A stretch of 64,000 bases of DNA from Afipia sp. GAS231 (GCF_900103365.1 NZ_LT629703.1:2232001-2296000), one strand, 5' to 3'. Shown: positions 11,231 through 20,643, counted from the stretch's first letter. Notes: generated from the sequence alone by a model not told the origin. Numbers and translations are program-made.

Positions 11231-11698
11231 ATGCTGCTCCCTTCAGAACATCCAAATCCCGCCGAACTTGGCGAACGGCTTCGTAACGCCGATGCCGTTA
11301 CCGCCGACATCATGTCCGACGTCATCGCCCAGGCATGCCGCCGCTTTCCCTCGCTCGGGCAAAGCGAAAGATCGTTTCGCCTCGAACGGCTGCTCGAATC
11401 GGGCGCCTGGACCGATGCGGCCCTCGCTCTGATCGAGCTGGAACTGCCGCAATGGCAACTGCGCCGGATCGCCTATGACGAGGGCGAATGGCATTGCGCG
11501 CTGTCACGCCAGCGCGAGCTTCCGGACTGGCTCGATTCAGCGGTCGAAGCCCGCCACGCCGATCTGGCACTTGCTATCCTGAACGCGTTCGTCGAGGCCC
11601 GCCGGATAACCGCTCCGACAATCCAGACCAGCGTGCCAGCCGTGCCGCAGGATACCAACCCGATCTACGAGCCCGTGCTCTGCGACAACCTCGGTTGA
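11231..11698 (+). CDS. Hypothetical protein (155 aa)
   Basis: A soluble, acidic, helical 155-aa protein with a central segment LIELELPQWQLRRIAYDEGEW and a conserved-looking WLDSAVEARHADLALAILNA stretch. No signal peptide or membrane helix. I cannot assign a family. Codon use is coding-like and the region is free of competing ORFs on the same strand. The downstream membrane gene follows after about 40 nt, so they may be cotranscribed. Confidence 0.65.
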   Translation: MLLPSEHPNPAELGERLRNADAVTADIMSDVIAQACRRFPSLGQSERSFRLERLLESGAWTDAALALIELELPQWQLRRIAYDEGEWHCALSRQRELPDWLDSAVEARHADLALAILNAFVEARRITAPTIQTSVPAVPQDTNPIYEPVLCDNLG

Positions 11699-11739
11699 GC
11701 GCGATCTCGTGGCGGCGCTAAACGGCCCGGTGGTATCCG

Positions 11740-12003
11740 ATGACGACCAACGTCAAGTCTGTTCAGGTCGCGGCACGGTTTGCCTTGCGAATACTGATTC
11801 TCGTTAGCTTCGCTGCGTTCGGCAATCCGGACTTCGGTCGAAGCTTTGCGGCGCTGCTGCTTCTGAGCATTGCTCTCTGCGTCGTTACCGGGATCGTGCG
11901 ACATGAAAGCCTGTTCGCCCGCACGCTGACGCATTGGGACGAGGCCGCGGCCTATGGTCTGCTCTACGCCTTGACCGCCACGATCAACCAGGCGTGGTCC
12001 TGA
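11740..12003 (+). CDS. Small hypothetical membrane protein (87 aa)
   Basis: An 87-aa protein with two to three hydrophobic segments (~10-30, 36-52 and 70-83), so probably inner-membrane. The ribosome site is weak. No family recognised. It lies between two short hypotheticals read in the same direction. Confidence 0.55.
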   Translation: MTTNVKSVQVAARFALRILILVSFAAFGNPDFGRSFAALLLLSIALCVVTGIVRHESLFARTLTHWDEAAAYGLLYALTATINQAWS

Positions 12004-12162
12004 AGGCCGGATATTGCGGGCCTCGCACGCTCCGATTCCCTACATCTCTCCTATGAAATCGACGCCGCCACACGCTCGAATTCATATGAGACCTCGCCGA
12101 TATCTGAGTTGTTGCGCAAATACGAAACCATGGCATCAGCGCAACAAACCTGGAGAAGTGTC

Positions 12163-12444
12163 GTGAAGAAACTCGATGAGCCCCCATCCTGCAACGCGCA
12201 CCTTGTGATCATCGGCCGCAATAGCCGGGGTGACTGGGTTGCCCAGGAACAGAACGGACTGTTCGGCGGGCTATTCGTCAACCGCGCGCAAGCGATGAAA
12301 TATGCGCTGTTCGAGAACGGCGATCATCCCGCAACCATCGTCCTGACAGGCAACATCGTCGAGCTCGACATGCATCGCAAGGCGCAGTCCTCCCCTCAGA
12401 CGGTTGAGGCTGACGAGAGCTCTTACCAGACCCGGGCCGCCTAG
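12163..12444 (+). CDS. Hypothetical protein, paralog of the 14196 gene product
   Basis: A 93-aa protein from a GTG at 12163, chosen because TGGAGAAG sits just upstream; an ATG at 12130 has no ribosome site. The core IIGRNSRGDWVAQEQNGLFG is followed by GLFVNRAQAMKYAL and NIVELD. The same order (IGRN-W-A-GLF-A-FA-ENIELD) recurs in the product of 14196-14669, so the two are paralogs. The pattern recalls small DUF2188-like beta folds, but that is only a resemblance. The stop is 7 nt before the DapA-like gene. Confidence 0.65.
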   Translation: MKKLDEPPSCNAHLVIIGRNSRGDWVAQEQNGLFGGLFVNRAQAMKYALFENGDHPATIVLTGNIVELDMHRKAQSSPQTVEADESSYQTRAA

Positions 12445-12451
12445 ACGTTCC

Positions 12452-13393
12452 ATGACCCTCCATCAGCCCATACATTGGCTTGGCGGCTTCATTGCCGACC
12501 TTCCGACACCGTTCGACGATGACGACCGGGTCGACTGGCCCGCGTTTGAGACGTTGTGCGAGCACCAGATCAGATCAGGCGCGACGGCGATCGTCGTCGG
12601 TGAAACCATGGGCGAGGATTCGACACTCGGCCGCGACGAGCACGAAGAAATTGTTGCCGCGGCCGTCGGTATCGCACGTGGCCGGGTAGCCGTCATCGCC
12701 GGAGCCGGTTCGAACGCGACCAGCCAGGCGCTGGAACTGACGACGGCGGCCGAGGCGGCCGGCGCCGACGCGATATTGTCCGTCGTGCCCTACTACAACA
12801 AGCCGACGCAGGCAGGCATCCTGGCTCATTTCCAGGCCATTACGAACGTGACCGGTCTTCCCGTCATTCTGCACGACGTCCCCGCGCGCACCTTGCGGGA
12901 AATCTCCGACGAGACCATCGTCCGGCTGTCGGAGTCGAAGCAGCTCATTGGCCTGAAGGATGCAAGCGGAAGCGTCGCACGGTTGCTGCGCCTGAAGCCG
13001 GCACTGCCGCCGACGTTTCGATTTCTGTCCGGCGATGACGCGACGGCGCCGATCTATCTGGCAAGCGGCGGCGACGGCTGCATTTCGATCATTGCCAACT
13101 TTTTTCCGGAACTCTGCCGGAGCATCTACGAAAGCTGCATGACGGGTCACATGCCGGTCTCGGATGGATCGCCGGCTCGCATTGCCGCGTTAGCGACCGT
13201 GCTTTCGGCAGATTCGCAGGTTGCTGCCCTGAAATACGGCCTGAGCTTGCTGGGGTTGATGAAACCCGCTGTACGGCTGCCGCTTGTCGAACTCGGAGAT
13301 GACGCGCGAAAGGCGGTCGCATTGGCGATGACGGCGCTCTGTGAAGATGAGGCGGCCGCGGATGCCAGTTCCTGCCGGCTCGCGATGAGCTGA
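12452..13393 (+). CDS. Dihydrodipicolinate synthase/N-acetylneuraminate lyase family aldolase (DapA-like)
   Basis: A 313-aa class I aldolase of the DapA/NanA family; these condense pyruvate with an aldehyde or cleave the product through a Schiff base. The conserved Tyr lies in VVPYYNKPTQ, the Schiff-base Lys in GLKDASG, and the GxxGxIS-like segment is GGDGCISI. The start at 12452 is preferred to an upstream ATG because the family N-terminus (GGFIADLPTPF) begins here. The standing apart from other lysine genes and the family's breadth leave the substrate open; lysine biosynthesis (4-hydroxy-tetrahydrodipicolinate synthase) is the default guess. Confidence 0.88.
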   Translation: MTLHQPIHWLGGFIADLPTPFDDDDRVDWPAFETLCEHQIRSGATAIVVGETMGEDSTLGRDEHEEIVAAAVGIARGRVAVIAGAGSNATSQALELTTAAEAAGADAILSVVPYYNKPTQAGILAHFQAITNVTGLPVILHDVPARTLREISDETIVRLSESKQLIGLKDASGSVARLLRLKPALPPTFRFLSGDDATAPIYLASGGDGCISIIANFFPELCRSIYESCMTGHMPVSDGSPARIAALATVLSADSQVAALKYGLSLLGLMKPAVRLPLVELGDDARKAVALAMTALCEDEAAADASSCRLAMS

Positions 13394-13416
13394 ACCGGCA
13401 GACCGATTGCCGCGCG

Positions 13417-13608
13417 TTACCAGCGTGCGGGATGATCCTGCAGGTACTTTTCCCGCCATTTCGGCCCGGGTCCGCGCATGTAGTGGGCTTCGGGCCGATA
13501 TCGCAGTGGCCCTGCGACTTGACCGGCCACGAATCCGAACAGCGCGAGCGCCGCCTTCCGCAGCGTCGAGCCAACAACAGCGATCGTAGTCCGGAAAATC
13601 GGCATCAT
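13417..13608 (-). CDS. Small hypothetical protein (63 aa)
   Basis: A 63-aa basic protein with one hydrophobic stretch (~7-33) and a Trp/Pro/Tyr-rich tail (YMRGPGPKWREKYLQDHP). It lies 15 nt after the 103-aa gene on the same strand, so a two-gene unit is likely. No strong ribosome site is visible; a second ATG follows the first directly. Function unknown. Confidence 0.5.
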   Translation of the reverse strand: MMPIFRTTIAVVGSTLRKAALALFGFVAGQVAGPLRYRPEAHYMRGPGPKWREKYLQDHPARW

Positions 13609-13623
13609 GGGCTTCTACTCACG

Positions 13624-13935
13624 TTATTTGGAAGGCGAACGGTCTGGATCGGCGACGAACCGGTCGCCCTCCAGTCTGACCGATGGATAGCGAACGCCAC
13701 GGACGTTCAGCTCACGCGCAAGCCTGCGGAGTTTGGCCTCGGCAATGATCCTGTGTATCGCACTGAAGAAGCGTCTCGCTCCGCGGGCGCTTCGGCCGGT
13801 TATGGCGCGGACGGGCTTTGCCACCGTTCTTCCGAAACGATAGTTGCCCGGGTGGGAATACCGCCAGTCATGATCCGATTGGCGATGGCGTGCCGGTTCG
13901 GGAAGCCGGTGATCGGCGAACGCTGGGTATGTCAT
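13624..13935 (-). CDS. Hypothetical basic protein (103 aa)
   Basis: A 103-aa Arg/His-rich protein starting MTYPAFADHRLPEPARHRQS, with a helical Arg-rich middle (FFSAIHRIIAEAKLRRLARE). The start at 13935 is chosen because GGAG lies 7 nt upstream; the frame extends further up without a ribosome site. No domain recognised. Confidence 0.55.
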   Translation of the reverse strand: MTYPAFADHRLPEPARHRQSDHDWRYSHPGNYRFGRTVAKPVRAITGRSARGARRFFSAIHRIIAEAKLRRLARELNVRGVRYPSVRLEGDRFVADPDRSPSK

Positions 13936-14195
13936 CTTCCGTCTCCATCGCGGCTCTGCGCCGCCTGCTGGAAGATGAGTCGGAAGGCATATGAATTCGA
14001 GAGCAGCAGTCCTGGTTTCGCATAGGACCGACATAAGCGTGGCGCTCGACTGCAGCGCTCCGTCACGATGCCGTAGCTCACTATGCCGTCACTATATGAC
14101 GTGCGGTTCGACCGTCTCGAATTCATATGGCGCACAGGCCTATATGCATTCGGGCGCCACCGGTGGCCGGCGCGTATTTTGGGACGGCATATTCG

Positions 14196-14669
14196 ATGAG
14201 CGCGATGACGTATGACGACGACCTTCTCGGAGGCAGAACCGCACAAGAACTGTCGATCGCGTCGCCCGCTCGCAACGAACCTCAGCCTGCCGCGGATACG
14301 CCATTTCAACGTCCCGGTGCCGAAGACCTCAGCGAGGCCATTCCGGTGTTTTTCATCGGCCGCAACAAGCACGGCCACTGGGTCGCGCGAGGCGCTGACG
14401 GGAAATTGGGCGGGCTGTTCTGGCGCAAGCAGGCCGCCATTCGCTTTGCCACGCGAAGTGCGTGGCCGGCGCGCTGCGCGACGATATTCCCGACGGAGAA
14501 CATCGAGCTGGACCTGGAAAACCAGGGCAATCCGCTGCTCGCTCACATCGACGTCACACGAATGTTACGAATCGTGGGCGCCGCCACCGGCGTCTTGCTG
14601 GTAACGGCCGTCCTGGCCGGCCTCGTCGCGCTGAGGGCCGGAATATTCCTGTCCCGCTTGAACTATTGA
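14196..14669 (+). CDS. Hypothetical protein with C-terminal membrane anchor, paralog of the 12163 gene product
   Basis: A 157-aa protein. Residues ~50-115 repeat the pattern of the 12163 product: FFIGRNKHGHWVARGADGKL, then GGLFWRKQAAIRFA and ENIELDLEN. A membrane helix follows (~125-150, IVGAATGVLLVTAVLAGLVA), which the other copy lacks. A second in-frame ATG at 14205 is possible. Function unknown; the shared fold would face the cytoplasm if the helix is a C-tail anchor. Confidence 0.65.
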   Translation: MSAMTYDDDLLGGRTAQELSIASPARNEPQPAADTPFQRPGAEDLSEAIPVFFIGRNKHGHWVARGADGKLGGLFWRKQAAIRFATRSAWPARCATIFPTENIELDLENQGNPLLAHIDVTRMLRIVGAATGVLLVTAVLAGLVALRAGIFLSRLNY

Positions 14670-14840
14670 ATGAATTATTGACTCAATTATTGCCTTGGGC
14701 CGATCGTTTCCCGAAGCGGCGAAGCCTTTACCTGCCGTCTGTTCGCCCTTACGATGCCACCGGCAGCGAGCGCCGTTGCCCGGATCATTGCGCCAAAGGC
14801 CAGGGTCTTTCCGTCACGCCCTATTGTTGTTGACGCAATC

Positions 14841-15674
14841 ATGAACTCCACCAGCGCGAACCTTTCCGGAATTCTCGATCGCATTCTCAACACGGCCGCC
14901 GACAACCTGCGGTTTGCCAAGATCCTGGTTCAGCTGGGTCTCGATCCCAACAACATCACCTACGATGCCCTGTTCAATCGTCTTCTCGAAATCCTGCTGG
15001 CGAACATCACGCTTGCCAACATGTTCGCTCTGGTCGGCGCGGTGTTCTTTGTCGCCACGCTGCTGACGCATACGATGGTGCCGCTGCGCCTCGCCAACAT
15101 GGTCGGTTGCGTGTGTTTCGCCGCCTTCGGCGCACTCGCCCACGATATCAAGACCTTCCTGTTGTATCTGCTGCTGCTGCCGATCAACGGTGTTCGCCTC
15201 CATCAGATGCTCAGCCTGGTCAGGAAAGCGCGCGCCGCCACCGCCGGCGACATGTCGATGGAATGGCTGAAGCCGTTCATGACCACGCGCAAATACCGCA
15301 GGGGCGACATCCTGTTCAAAAAGGACGATCTCGCACAGGACATGCTCTTGACCGTCACCGGCCAATTTCTGGTCAAGGAGATCGGCGTCGCGGTTCCACC
15401 GGGACGCCTGATGGGCGAACTCGGCTTTCTTTCGCCGGATAACCGGCGGACGGCGACGATCGAATGCACCGAGGACGGCCAGGTGCTGACCATCACCTAT
15501 GAGAAGCTGCTCGAGATCTACTTTCAGAACCCGCAATTCGGATATTATTTTCTGGTCCTGACCAGCCAGCGGCTGCTGGAAAACATCTCGCGGCTCGAGA
15601 CCATCGTGGCGCAGAACAAAGCCGCACAGAACGCCGCCGAGCAGCAGGCCGCCGCGGCAACCCGCACCAACTGA
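14841..15674 (+). CDS. Membrane protein with cyclic-nucleotide-binding domain
   Basis: A 277-aa protein: three N-terminal hydrophobic segments (~52-115), a short linker, then a CRP-type cyclic-nucleotide-binding beta-barrel (~135-250). The barrel shows RGDILFKKDDLAQDMLLTVTG and a phosphate-cassette-like PPGRLMGELGFLSPDNRRTA with the GEL(G/S)xL element. No DNA-binding HTH follows; the C-terminus is Ala/Gln-rich. The architecture is a membrane sensor rather than a transcription factor. The start is uncertain; the ATG at 14754 would add 29 residues without a better ribosome site. Confidence 0.75.
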   Translation: MNSTSANLSGILDRILNTAADNLRFAKILVQLGLDPNNITYDALFNRLLEILLANITLANMFALVGAVFFVATLLTHTMVPLRLANMVGCVCFAAFGALAHDIKTFLLYLLLLPINGVRLHQMLSLVRKARAATAGDMSMEWLKPFMTTRKYRRGDILFKKDDLAQDMLLTVTGQFLVKEIGVAVPPGRLMGELGFLSPDNRRTATIECTEDGQVLTITYEKLLEIYFQNPQFGYYFLVLTSQRLLENISRLETIVAQNKAAQNAAEQQAAAATRTN

Positions 15675-15696
15675 ACAGCGCCGCTTCCGCGAGAGC

Positions 15697-18462
15697 TTAT
15701 TCCGCTGCGCTGCGGATCTCGGCCTTCTCGGCGCGCACGGCGCAGAACTTGAATTCGGGAATCTTGCCGAACGGATCGAGCGCCGGATTGGTCAGGAGGT
15801 TGGCCGCCGCTTCCGCGTAGCAGAACGGCATGAACACCATGTTCTCCGGCACGTCGCGGTCGGAGCGCACCATGACCTCGACCGCGCCGCGGCGGGTCTC
15901 CAGCCTGATGAAATCGCCGGGCCACACGCTGAGCCGCCGCATATCCTTTGGCGACATGAAGGCCACCGCCTCCGGCTCGATCTGGTCGAGCACGCTGGCG
16001 CGGCGGGTCATCGACCCCGTGTGCCAGTGCTCGAGCACGCGTCCGGTCGACAGCACCATCGGATATTCGTCGTCGGGCACCTCGTCCGGTGCGATCACCT
16101 TGGCCGGCACGATCTTGCCACGGCCGCTCGCAGTCGGGAAACCTGACGTGAAGATGATCTCGTTGCCGGGCTGATCGGAGGCATCGACCGGATAGGTCAC
16201 CGCGCCCTCGCGCACCAGCCGATCCCAGGTGATGTTCTGCAGCGACGGCATCACCTGCGTCATCTCGGTGAACACCTCACCCGGACCGTCGTAGTTCCAC
16301 GGCAGGCCCATGCGCTTGGCGATTTCCTGAATGATCCACAGATCCTGCCGCGCGTCGCCGGGCGGCTTGATCACCTCGCGCGCCAATTGCACGCGGCGGT
16401 CGGTGTTGGTGAAGGAGCCGGATTTTTCCGCGAATGCCGAAGCCGGCAGGATCACGTCGGCGTGGAACGCGGTTTCGGTGACGAACAGGTCCTGCACCAC
16501 CAGATGATCGAGTTTCGCCAGCGCCACGCGCGCATGCTGCAGATCGGGATCCGACATCGCGGGGTTTTCGCCCTCGATGTACATGCCGTTGATTTCACCG
16601 GCATGGATCGCGTTCATGATCTCGACCACCGTCAAGCCACGAACCGGATCGAGGTCCTGGTGCCAGAGCTTTTCAAAGGGTTCGCGCAGATCGGTGCGGC
16701 CGACCGGCTGGTAGTCCGGCAGGAACATCGGGATCAGGCCGGCATCGGAGGCGCCCTGCACGTTGTTCTGACCGCGCAGCGGATGCAGGCCGGTGCCGGG
16801 ACGGCCGATCTGGCCGGTGACCAGCGCCAGCGCGATCAGGCAGCGCGCATTGTCGGTACCGTGGATGTGCTGGCTGATGCCCATGCCCCAGAAGATCAGC
16901 GAGGCGCGCGACCGCGCATACATCCGCGCCACTTCCTTCAGGGTCTCGGCCGGGACGCCGCAGATCGCTTCCATTTTCTCCGGCGGGAAATCCTTGATGC
17001 GCTCGGCGAGTTCGTCGAAGCCTTCGGTATAGCCCGCGATATATTGCTGGTCGGTCAGCCCTTCGGTGATGATGGTGTGCAGCATCGCGTTCAGCATCGC
17101 GACGTCGCTGCCGGGCTTGAACTGCAGATGCTGGTGGGCGTGGCGCGACAGCGACTGCATGCGCGGGTCCATCACGATCAGCTTGGCGCCGAGCTTGGCC
17201 GCGTTCTTGATGTAGGTCGCCGCCACCGGGTGGTTGACGGTCGGGTTGGCGCCGATCACGATGATGACTTCGGCATCCATGGCAGCCGCAAACGGCGCCG
17301 ACACCGCGCCGGAATTGAGGCCCTCCATCAGCGCCGCCACCGACGAGGCGTGGCACAGCCGGGTGCAGTGATCGACATTGTTGGAGCCGAAGCCGGTACG
17401 CACCAGCTTCTGGAACAGATAGGCTTCCTCGTTGGAGCCCTTGGCCGAACCGAAACCGGCCAGCGCCTTGACGCCCTTTTCGTCGCGGATCTTGACGAGG
17501 CCCTTTGCCGCGATATCCAGCGCCTCTTCCCACGACGCTTCGCGGAAATGCGTGAACGGATTGGCCGGGTCGACCTGGTCATTGGAATCCTTCTTCGCGT
17601 TCGGCAGCCGCACCAGCGGTTTGGTCAGGCGATGCGGATGATGGATGTAGTCGAAACCAAACCGCCCCTTGACGCAGAGCCGGTTGTGATTGGCCGGACC
17701 GTCGCGGCCTTCGGCGTAGATGACCTTGTCGTCCTTGACCTGATAGGTGACCTGGCAGCCGACGCCGCAGAACGGGCACAGCGAATCCACCTTCTTGTCC
17801 GCGTAGGTGACGCGGGTCTGGTTCTCGTCGAGCATCACCGACGGCATCAGCGCGCCGGTCGGACAGGCCTGCACGCATTCGCCGCAGGCCACGCAGGTGG
17901 ACTCGCCCATCGGATCGTCGAAGTCGAACACGATTTTCGACTGGTGACTACGATAGGCCATGCCGATGACGTCGTTGACCTGAACCTCGCGGCAGGCGCG
18001 CACGCACAGCCCGCACTGGATGCAGGCGTCGAGATTGACGCTCATCGCCGGATGGCTGCTGTCGCCGTGCCAGCGTTCGGCCGCCGGGAAACGGCTCTCG
18101 GTCACCTCGACCTTCTCGGCCCAGTGCCAGAATTTCGAGTCGGGATCGTGCGAGGTCTCGCGCGCCGGCTGGTCGGCGACCAAGAGCTCCATCACCATCT
18201 TCTGCGCCGAGACCGCACGCGCGCTCTCGGTCTTCACCTTCATGCCGACGCTCGGCGTCCGCTTGCAGGACGCCGCCAGCACCCGCTCGCCCTCGATCTC
18301 GACCATGCAGGCGCGGCAGTTGCCGTCAGGCCGGTAGTCGGGCTCGGGCGAATAGCAGAGATGCGGGATCTCGCGGCCCTGGCGTTTGGCAACTTGCCAG
18401 ATGGTTTCGCCGGCGTTGGCCTCGACCTGCTTGCCGTCGAGTTCGAACTGGATTTTGGTCAT
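15697..18462 (-). CDS. fdsA: NAD-dependent formate dehydrogenase, alpha (molybdenum) subunit
   Basis: A 921-aa catalytic subunit oxidising formate to CO2 at a Mo-bis-MGD centre. Order: N-terminal [2Fe-2S] ferredoxin-like domain with four Cys, then two 4Fe-4S clusters (CIQCGLCVRAC, CVACGECVQACPTGA). The Mo/W-bisPGD domain follows with its own 4Fe-4S motif (CPFCGVGCQV) and the Mo ligand C366 in NVDHCTRLCH (Cys, not selenocysteine), then the C-terminal molybdopterin-binding domain. The start at 18462 overlaps the upstream stop by 4 nt (ATGA), and the frame upstream is non-homologous. It faces the cNBD gene convergently. Confidence 0.95.
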   Translation of the reverse strand: MTKIQFELDGKQVEANAGETIWQVAKRQGREIPHLCYSPEPDYRPDGNCRACMVEIEGERVLAASCKRTPSVGMKVKTESARAVSAQKMVMELLVADQPARETSHDPDSKFWHWAEKVEVTESRFPAAERWHGDSSHPAMSVNLDACIQCGLCVRACREVQVNDVIGMAYRSHQSKIVFDFDDPMGESTCVACGECVQACPTGALMPSVMLDENQTRVTYADKKVDSLCPFCGVGCQVTYQVKDDKVIYAEGRDGPANHNRLCVKGRFGFDYIHHPHRLTKPLVRLPNAKKDSNDQVDPANPFTHFREASWEEALDIAAKGLVKIRDEKGVKALAGFGSAKGSNEEAYLFQKLVRTGFGSNNVDHCTRLCHASSVAALMEGLNSGAVSAPFAAAMDAEVIIVIGANPTVNHPVAATYIKNAAKLGAKLIVMDPRMQSLSRHAHQHLQFKPGSDVAMLNAMLHTIITEGLTDQQYIAGYTEGFDELAERIKDFPPEKMEAICGVPAETLKEVARMYARSRASLIFWGMGISQHIHGTDNARCLIALALVTGQIGRPGTGLHPLRGQNNVQGASDAGLIPMFLPDYQPVGRTDLREPFEKLWHQDLDPVRGLTVVEIMNAIHAGEINGMYIEGENPAMSDPDLQHARVALAKLDHLVVQDLFVTETAFHADVILPASAFAEKSGSFTNTDRRVQLAREVIKPPGDARQDLWIIQEIAKRMGLPWNYDGPGEVFTEMTQVMPSLQNITWDRLVREGAVTYPVDASDQPGNEIIFTSGFPTASGRGKIVPAKVIAPDEVPDDEYPMVLSTGRVLEHWHTGSMTRRASVLDQIEPEAVAFMSPKDMRRLSVWPGDFIRLETRRGAVEVMVRSDRDVPENMVFMPFCYAEAAANLLTNPALDPFGKIPEFKFCAVRAEKAEIRSAAE

Positions 18463-20162
18463 TCCGCCGCTTCCTTGAACTCGTCGGGGAAGTATTTGAT
18501 CACGGATGTTAGCGGATTCGAGGCCGCCTGCCCGAGTCCGCAGATCGACGCATCGCGCATCGCCTGGCTCAATTCGTCCAGCAATTGGCGGTTCCACACC
18601 GGCTTTTCCATCAGGATCGCCGCCTTCTGGGTGCCGACCCGGCACGGCGTGCACTGGCCGCAGCTCTCATCCTCGAAGAAGCGCATCAGGTTCAGCGCCG
18701 CCCCCCGCACGCTATCCTGGTCGGACAGGATGACGACCGCGGCCGAACCGATGAAGCAGCCGTATTTTTCCAGCGTGCCGAAATCAAGCGGTATGTTGTC
18801 CATCGATGCCGGCAGGATGCCGCCCGAGGCACCGCCCGGCAGGTAGGCGTGGAATTTGTGGCCGTCCGCCATGCCGCCGCAGAACTCGTCGATCAGCTCA
18901 CGCACCGTGATGCCGGCCGGCGCCAGCTTCATGCCTGGATTCTTGACGCGGCCCGAGACCGAATAGCTGCGCAGACCATGACGATCGTTGCGGCCATGGC
19001 CCTTCCACCAGTCGGCGCCCTTCTCGACGATGTCGCGCACCCACCACAGCGTCTCGATATTGTTGATCAGCGTCGGCAGCCCGAACAGTCCGACCTGGAA
19101 CGGATAAGGCGGCTTGTGCCTGGGCAGGCCGCGCTTGCCCTCGATGCTTTCGAGCAGCGAGGATTCCTCGCCGCAGATATAGGCGCCGGCGCCGCGGCGC
19201 ATGTGCAGCACCGGGCCACCCGGCGGAAGCTTGGCAATTTCGCGTTCGAGGATTTCGCGCGAGGCCGGATATTCGTCGCGCAGATAGATGTAGACGTCGG
19301 TCGCCTCGACCACATGGGCGCCGATCAGCATGCCCTCGAGAAAGCGATGCGGATCAGTCTCGAGGTACCAGCGATCCTTGAAGGTGCCTGGCTCGCCCTC
19401 ATCGCCATTGATCGCCATCAGCCGCGGACCGGGCTCACCGATCACCGAGCGCCATTTGCGTCCCGTCGGAAAACCGGCGCCGCCGAGACCGCGCAGCGAC
19501 GCGTCATCGAGCGCCTTGAGCAGGTCTTCCTTCGACATCGCGCCGGAGCGCAGCCTGTTCAGCAGCGCATAACCGCCGGCGGCAACATAGGCGTCGTAGG
19601 CGATATAGTTGGGCAGGTGCGCGTGGGTCTCGCCAGCCTTGGCCGCCGCAAGCACATTGGTCACGGTGGCATGATCGACGAAGTGATGGCCGACCTCGGC
19701 TGCCGGCGCGGTGTCGCAGCGACCAACGCAGGGCGCGCGCACCACGCGGATGCCGGGGCCGGCTTTTTCCTGCAGTTGATTGAGCAACGTTTCCGCGCCC
19801 AGCATGGCGCAGGTGAGCGAGTCGCAGACGCGGATGGTCAGCGGCGCGATATCGGGCTCGCCTTCCTTCACCACGTCGAAATGCGCGTAGAAGGTCGCGG
19901 TCTCGAACACTTCGGCGAACGACAGCTTCATCTCGTCGGCCAGTGCTGCGAGATGCGCCGCCGTGATCTGGCGGTAGCTGTCCTGGATCAGATGCAGGTG
20001 CTCGATCAAGAGATCGCGGCGCCGCGGCCGATCGCCGAGCAGAAGCTCGATTTCATGCGCCGCCGTCGGGTCGACCTGACGGCCCTTGGGAGTCGATTTC
20101 GCCCGTTTCCGCCCCGCGCCGGGGTGCTCAAACTGGCGGACTTTTTGTACGTCGTGGACCAT
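18459..20162 (-). CDS. fdsB: Formate dehydrogenase, fused gamma-beta (NuoE-NuoF-like) diaphorase subunit
   Basis: A 567-aa fusion. Residues ~40-190 are a NuoE/FdsG-type [2Fe-2S] thioredoxin-like domain (CDSLTCAMLGA and APCVGRCDTAP supply four Cys). Residues ~215-560 are a NuoF/FdsB-type FMN/NAD domain (GLGGAGFPTGRKW, NGDEGEPGTFKDR, GAGAYICGEESSLLESIEG) with a C-terminal 4Fe-4S motif (ESCGQCTPCRVG). It passes electrons from FdsA to NAD+. In many bacteria these are two genes; here they are one. The start at 20162 (MVHDVQKV) is preferred over an ATG 10 codons upstream because of the AAGG before it. Confidence 0.94.
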   Translation of the reverse strand: MVHDVQKVRQFEHPGAGRKRAKSTPKGRQVDPTAAHEIELLLGDRPRRRDLLIEHLHLIQDSYRQITAAHLAALADEMKLSFAEVFETATFYAHFDVVKEGEPDIAPLTIRVCDSLTCAMLGAETLLNQLQEKAGPGIRVVRAPCVGRCDTAPAAEVGHHFVDHATVTNVLAAAKAGETHAHLPNYIAYDAYVAAGGYALLNRLRSGAMSKEDLLKALDDASLRGLGGAGFPTGRKWRSVIGEPGPRLMAINGDEGEPGTFKDRWYLETDPHRFLEGMLIGAHVVEATDVYIYLRDEYPASREILEREIAKLPPGGPVLHMRRGAGAYICGEESSLLESIEGKRGLPRHKPPYPFQVGLFGLPTLINNIETLWWVRDIVEKGADWWKGHGRNDRHGLRSYSVSGRVKNPGMKLAPAGITVRELIDEFCGGMADGHKFHAYLPGGASGGILPASMDNIPLDFGTLEKYGCFIGSAAVVILSDQDSVRGAALNLMRFFEDESCGQCTPCRVGTQKAAILMEKPVWNRQLLDELSQAMRDASICGLGQAASNPLTSVIKYFPDEFKEAAE

Positions 20163-20262
20163 CGCATATCGACCTTGTCGGATTTGGATCAATTCTAATC
20201 CGTGGCATGCCAGATGCCAAGGGAATAATTGCGAGAATTATGACGGCCCAATAAGCATTTAA

Positions 20263-20289
20263 GGGGCACGCAGCCATGCTGCATGCCCC
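20263..20289 (-). terminator. Hairpin downstream of PsiF-like gene
   Basis: 12-bp arms (20263-20274 and 20278-20289) with one mismatch and a 3-nt loop, followed on the minus strand by an A/T-rich run (TTAAATGCTTATT). It is placed between the PsiF-like gene and the formate dehydrogenase operon and would stop leftward readthrough. Confidence 0.5.
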
Positions 20290-20352
20290 TCAAATCAACG
20301 CTGTTTGGGACGGGAAGTTCTCAAGTCTTGAAGGCCTCAGGTCTATAAGTTC

Positions 20353-20643
20353 TCAGATCTTGCCCATGCAGTCTTCGATGTAGAACCAGCGGTCGTCACC
20401 CGCCAAGCCCTTCTGCTTGACCTCGGCGCGGCAGGCCTTGAGCTTGGTCTTGTTGGCGCTCCACTTGGCCTTCATGTCCTTCAGTTTTTCGGCGGTCAGC
20501 TTCATCTTCGAAGGCTTGGCGGCCGGGGTAGGCGTGGTGGTCGCCGGCGCGGCGGCCGGAGCGGTGGAGGTTTGGGCCGAAGCCGTGTTGAGCATGCCGG
20601 CGACAAGCAGCACGGCGGCGAGACAAATTCCGGTACGGAGCAT
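20353..20643 (-). CDS. PsiF-like small secreted protein
   Basis: A 96-aa protein with a clear signal peptide (residues 1-24, cleavage after TASAQ) and an Ala/Pro/Thr linker. A C-terminal basic module (KWSANKTKLKACRAEVKQKG... YIEDCMGK) has its two Cys spaced as in PsiF-repeat proteins. Probably periplasmic; function unknown. AGAGGAA precedes the start. It is downstream of the OFA antiporter gene on the same strand (91-nt gap) and may be cotranscribed. Confidence 0.75.
   Translation of the reverse strand: MLRTGICLAAVLLVAGMLNTASAQTSTAPAAAPATTTPTPAAKPSKMKLTAEKLKDMKAKWSANKTKLKACRAEVKQKGLAGDDRWFYIEDCMGKI

Noticed and set aside
11061..11432. Plus-strand ORF starting inside the MITE-like element
   Set aside because: Its beginning is repeat-derived and its end is out of frame with the better-supported 11231 gene.
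16387..18846. 819-aa plus-strand ORF opposite fdsA
   Set aside because: His/Arg/Asp-rich antisense translation of the formate dehydrogenase gene, no domain, no ribosome site.
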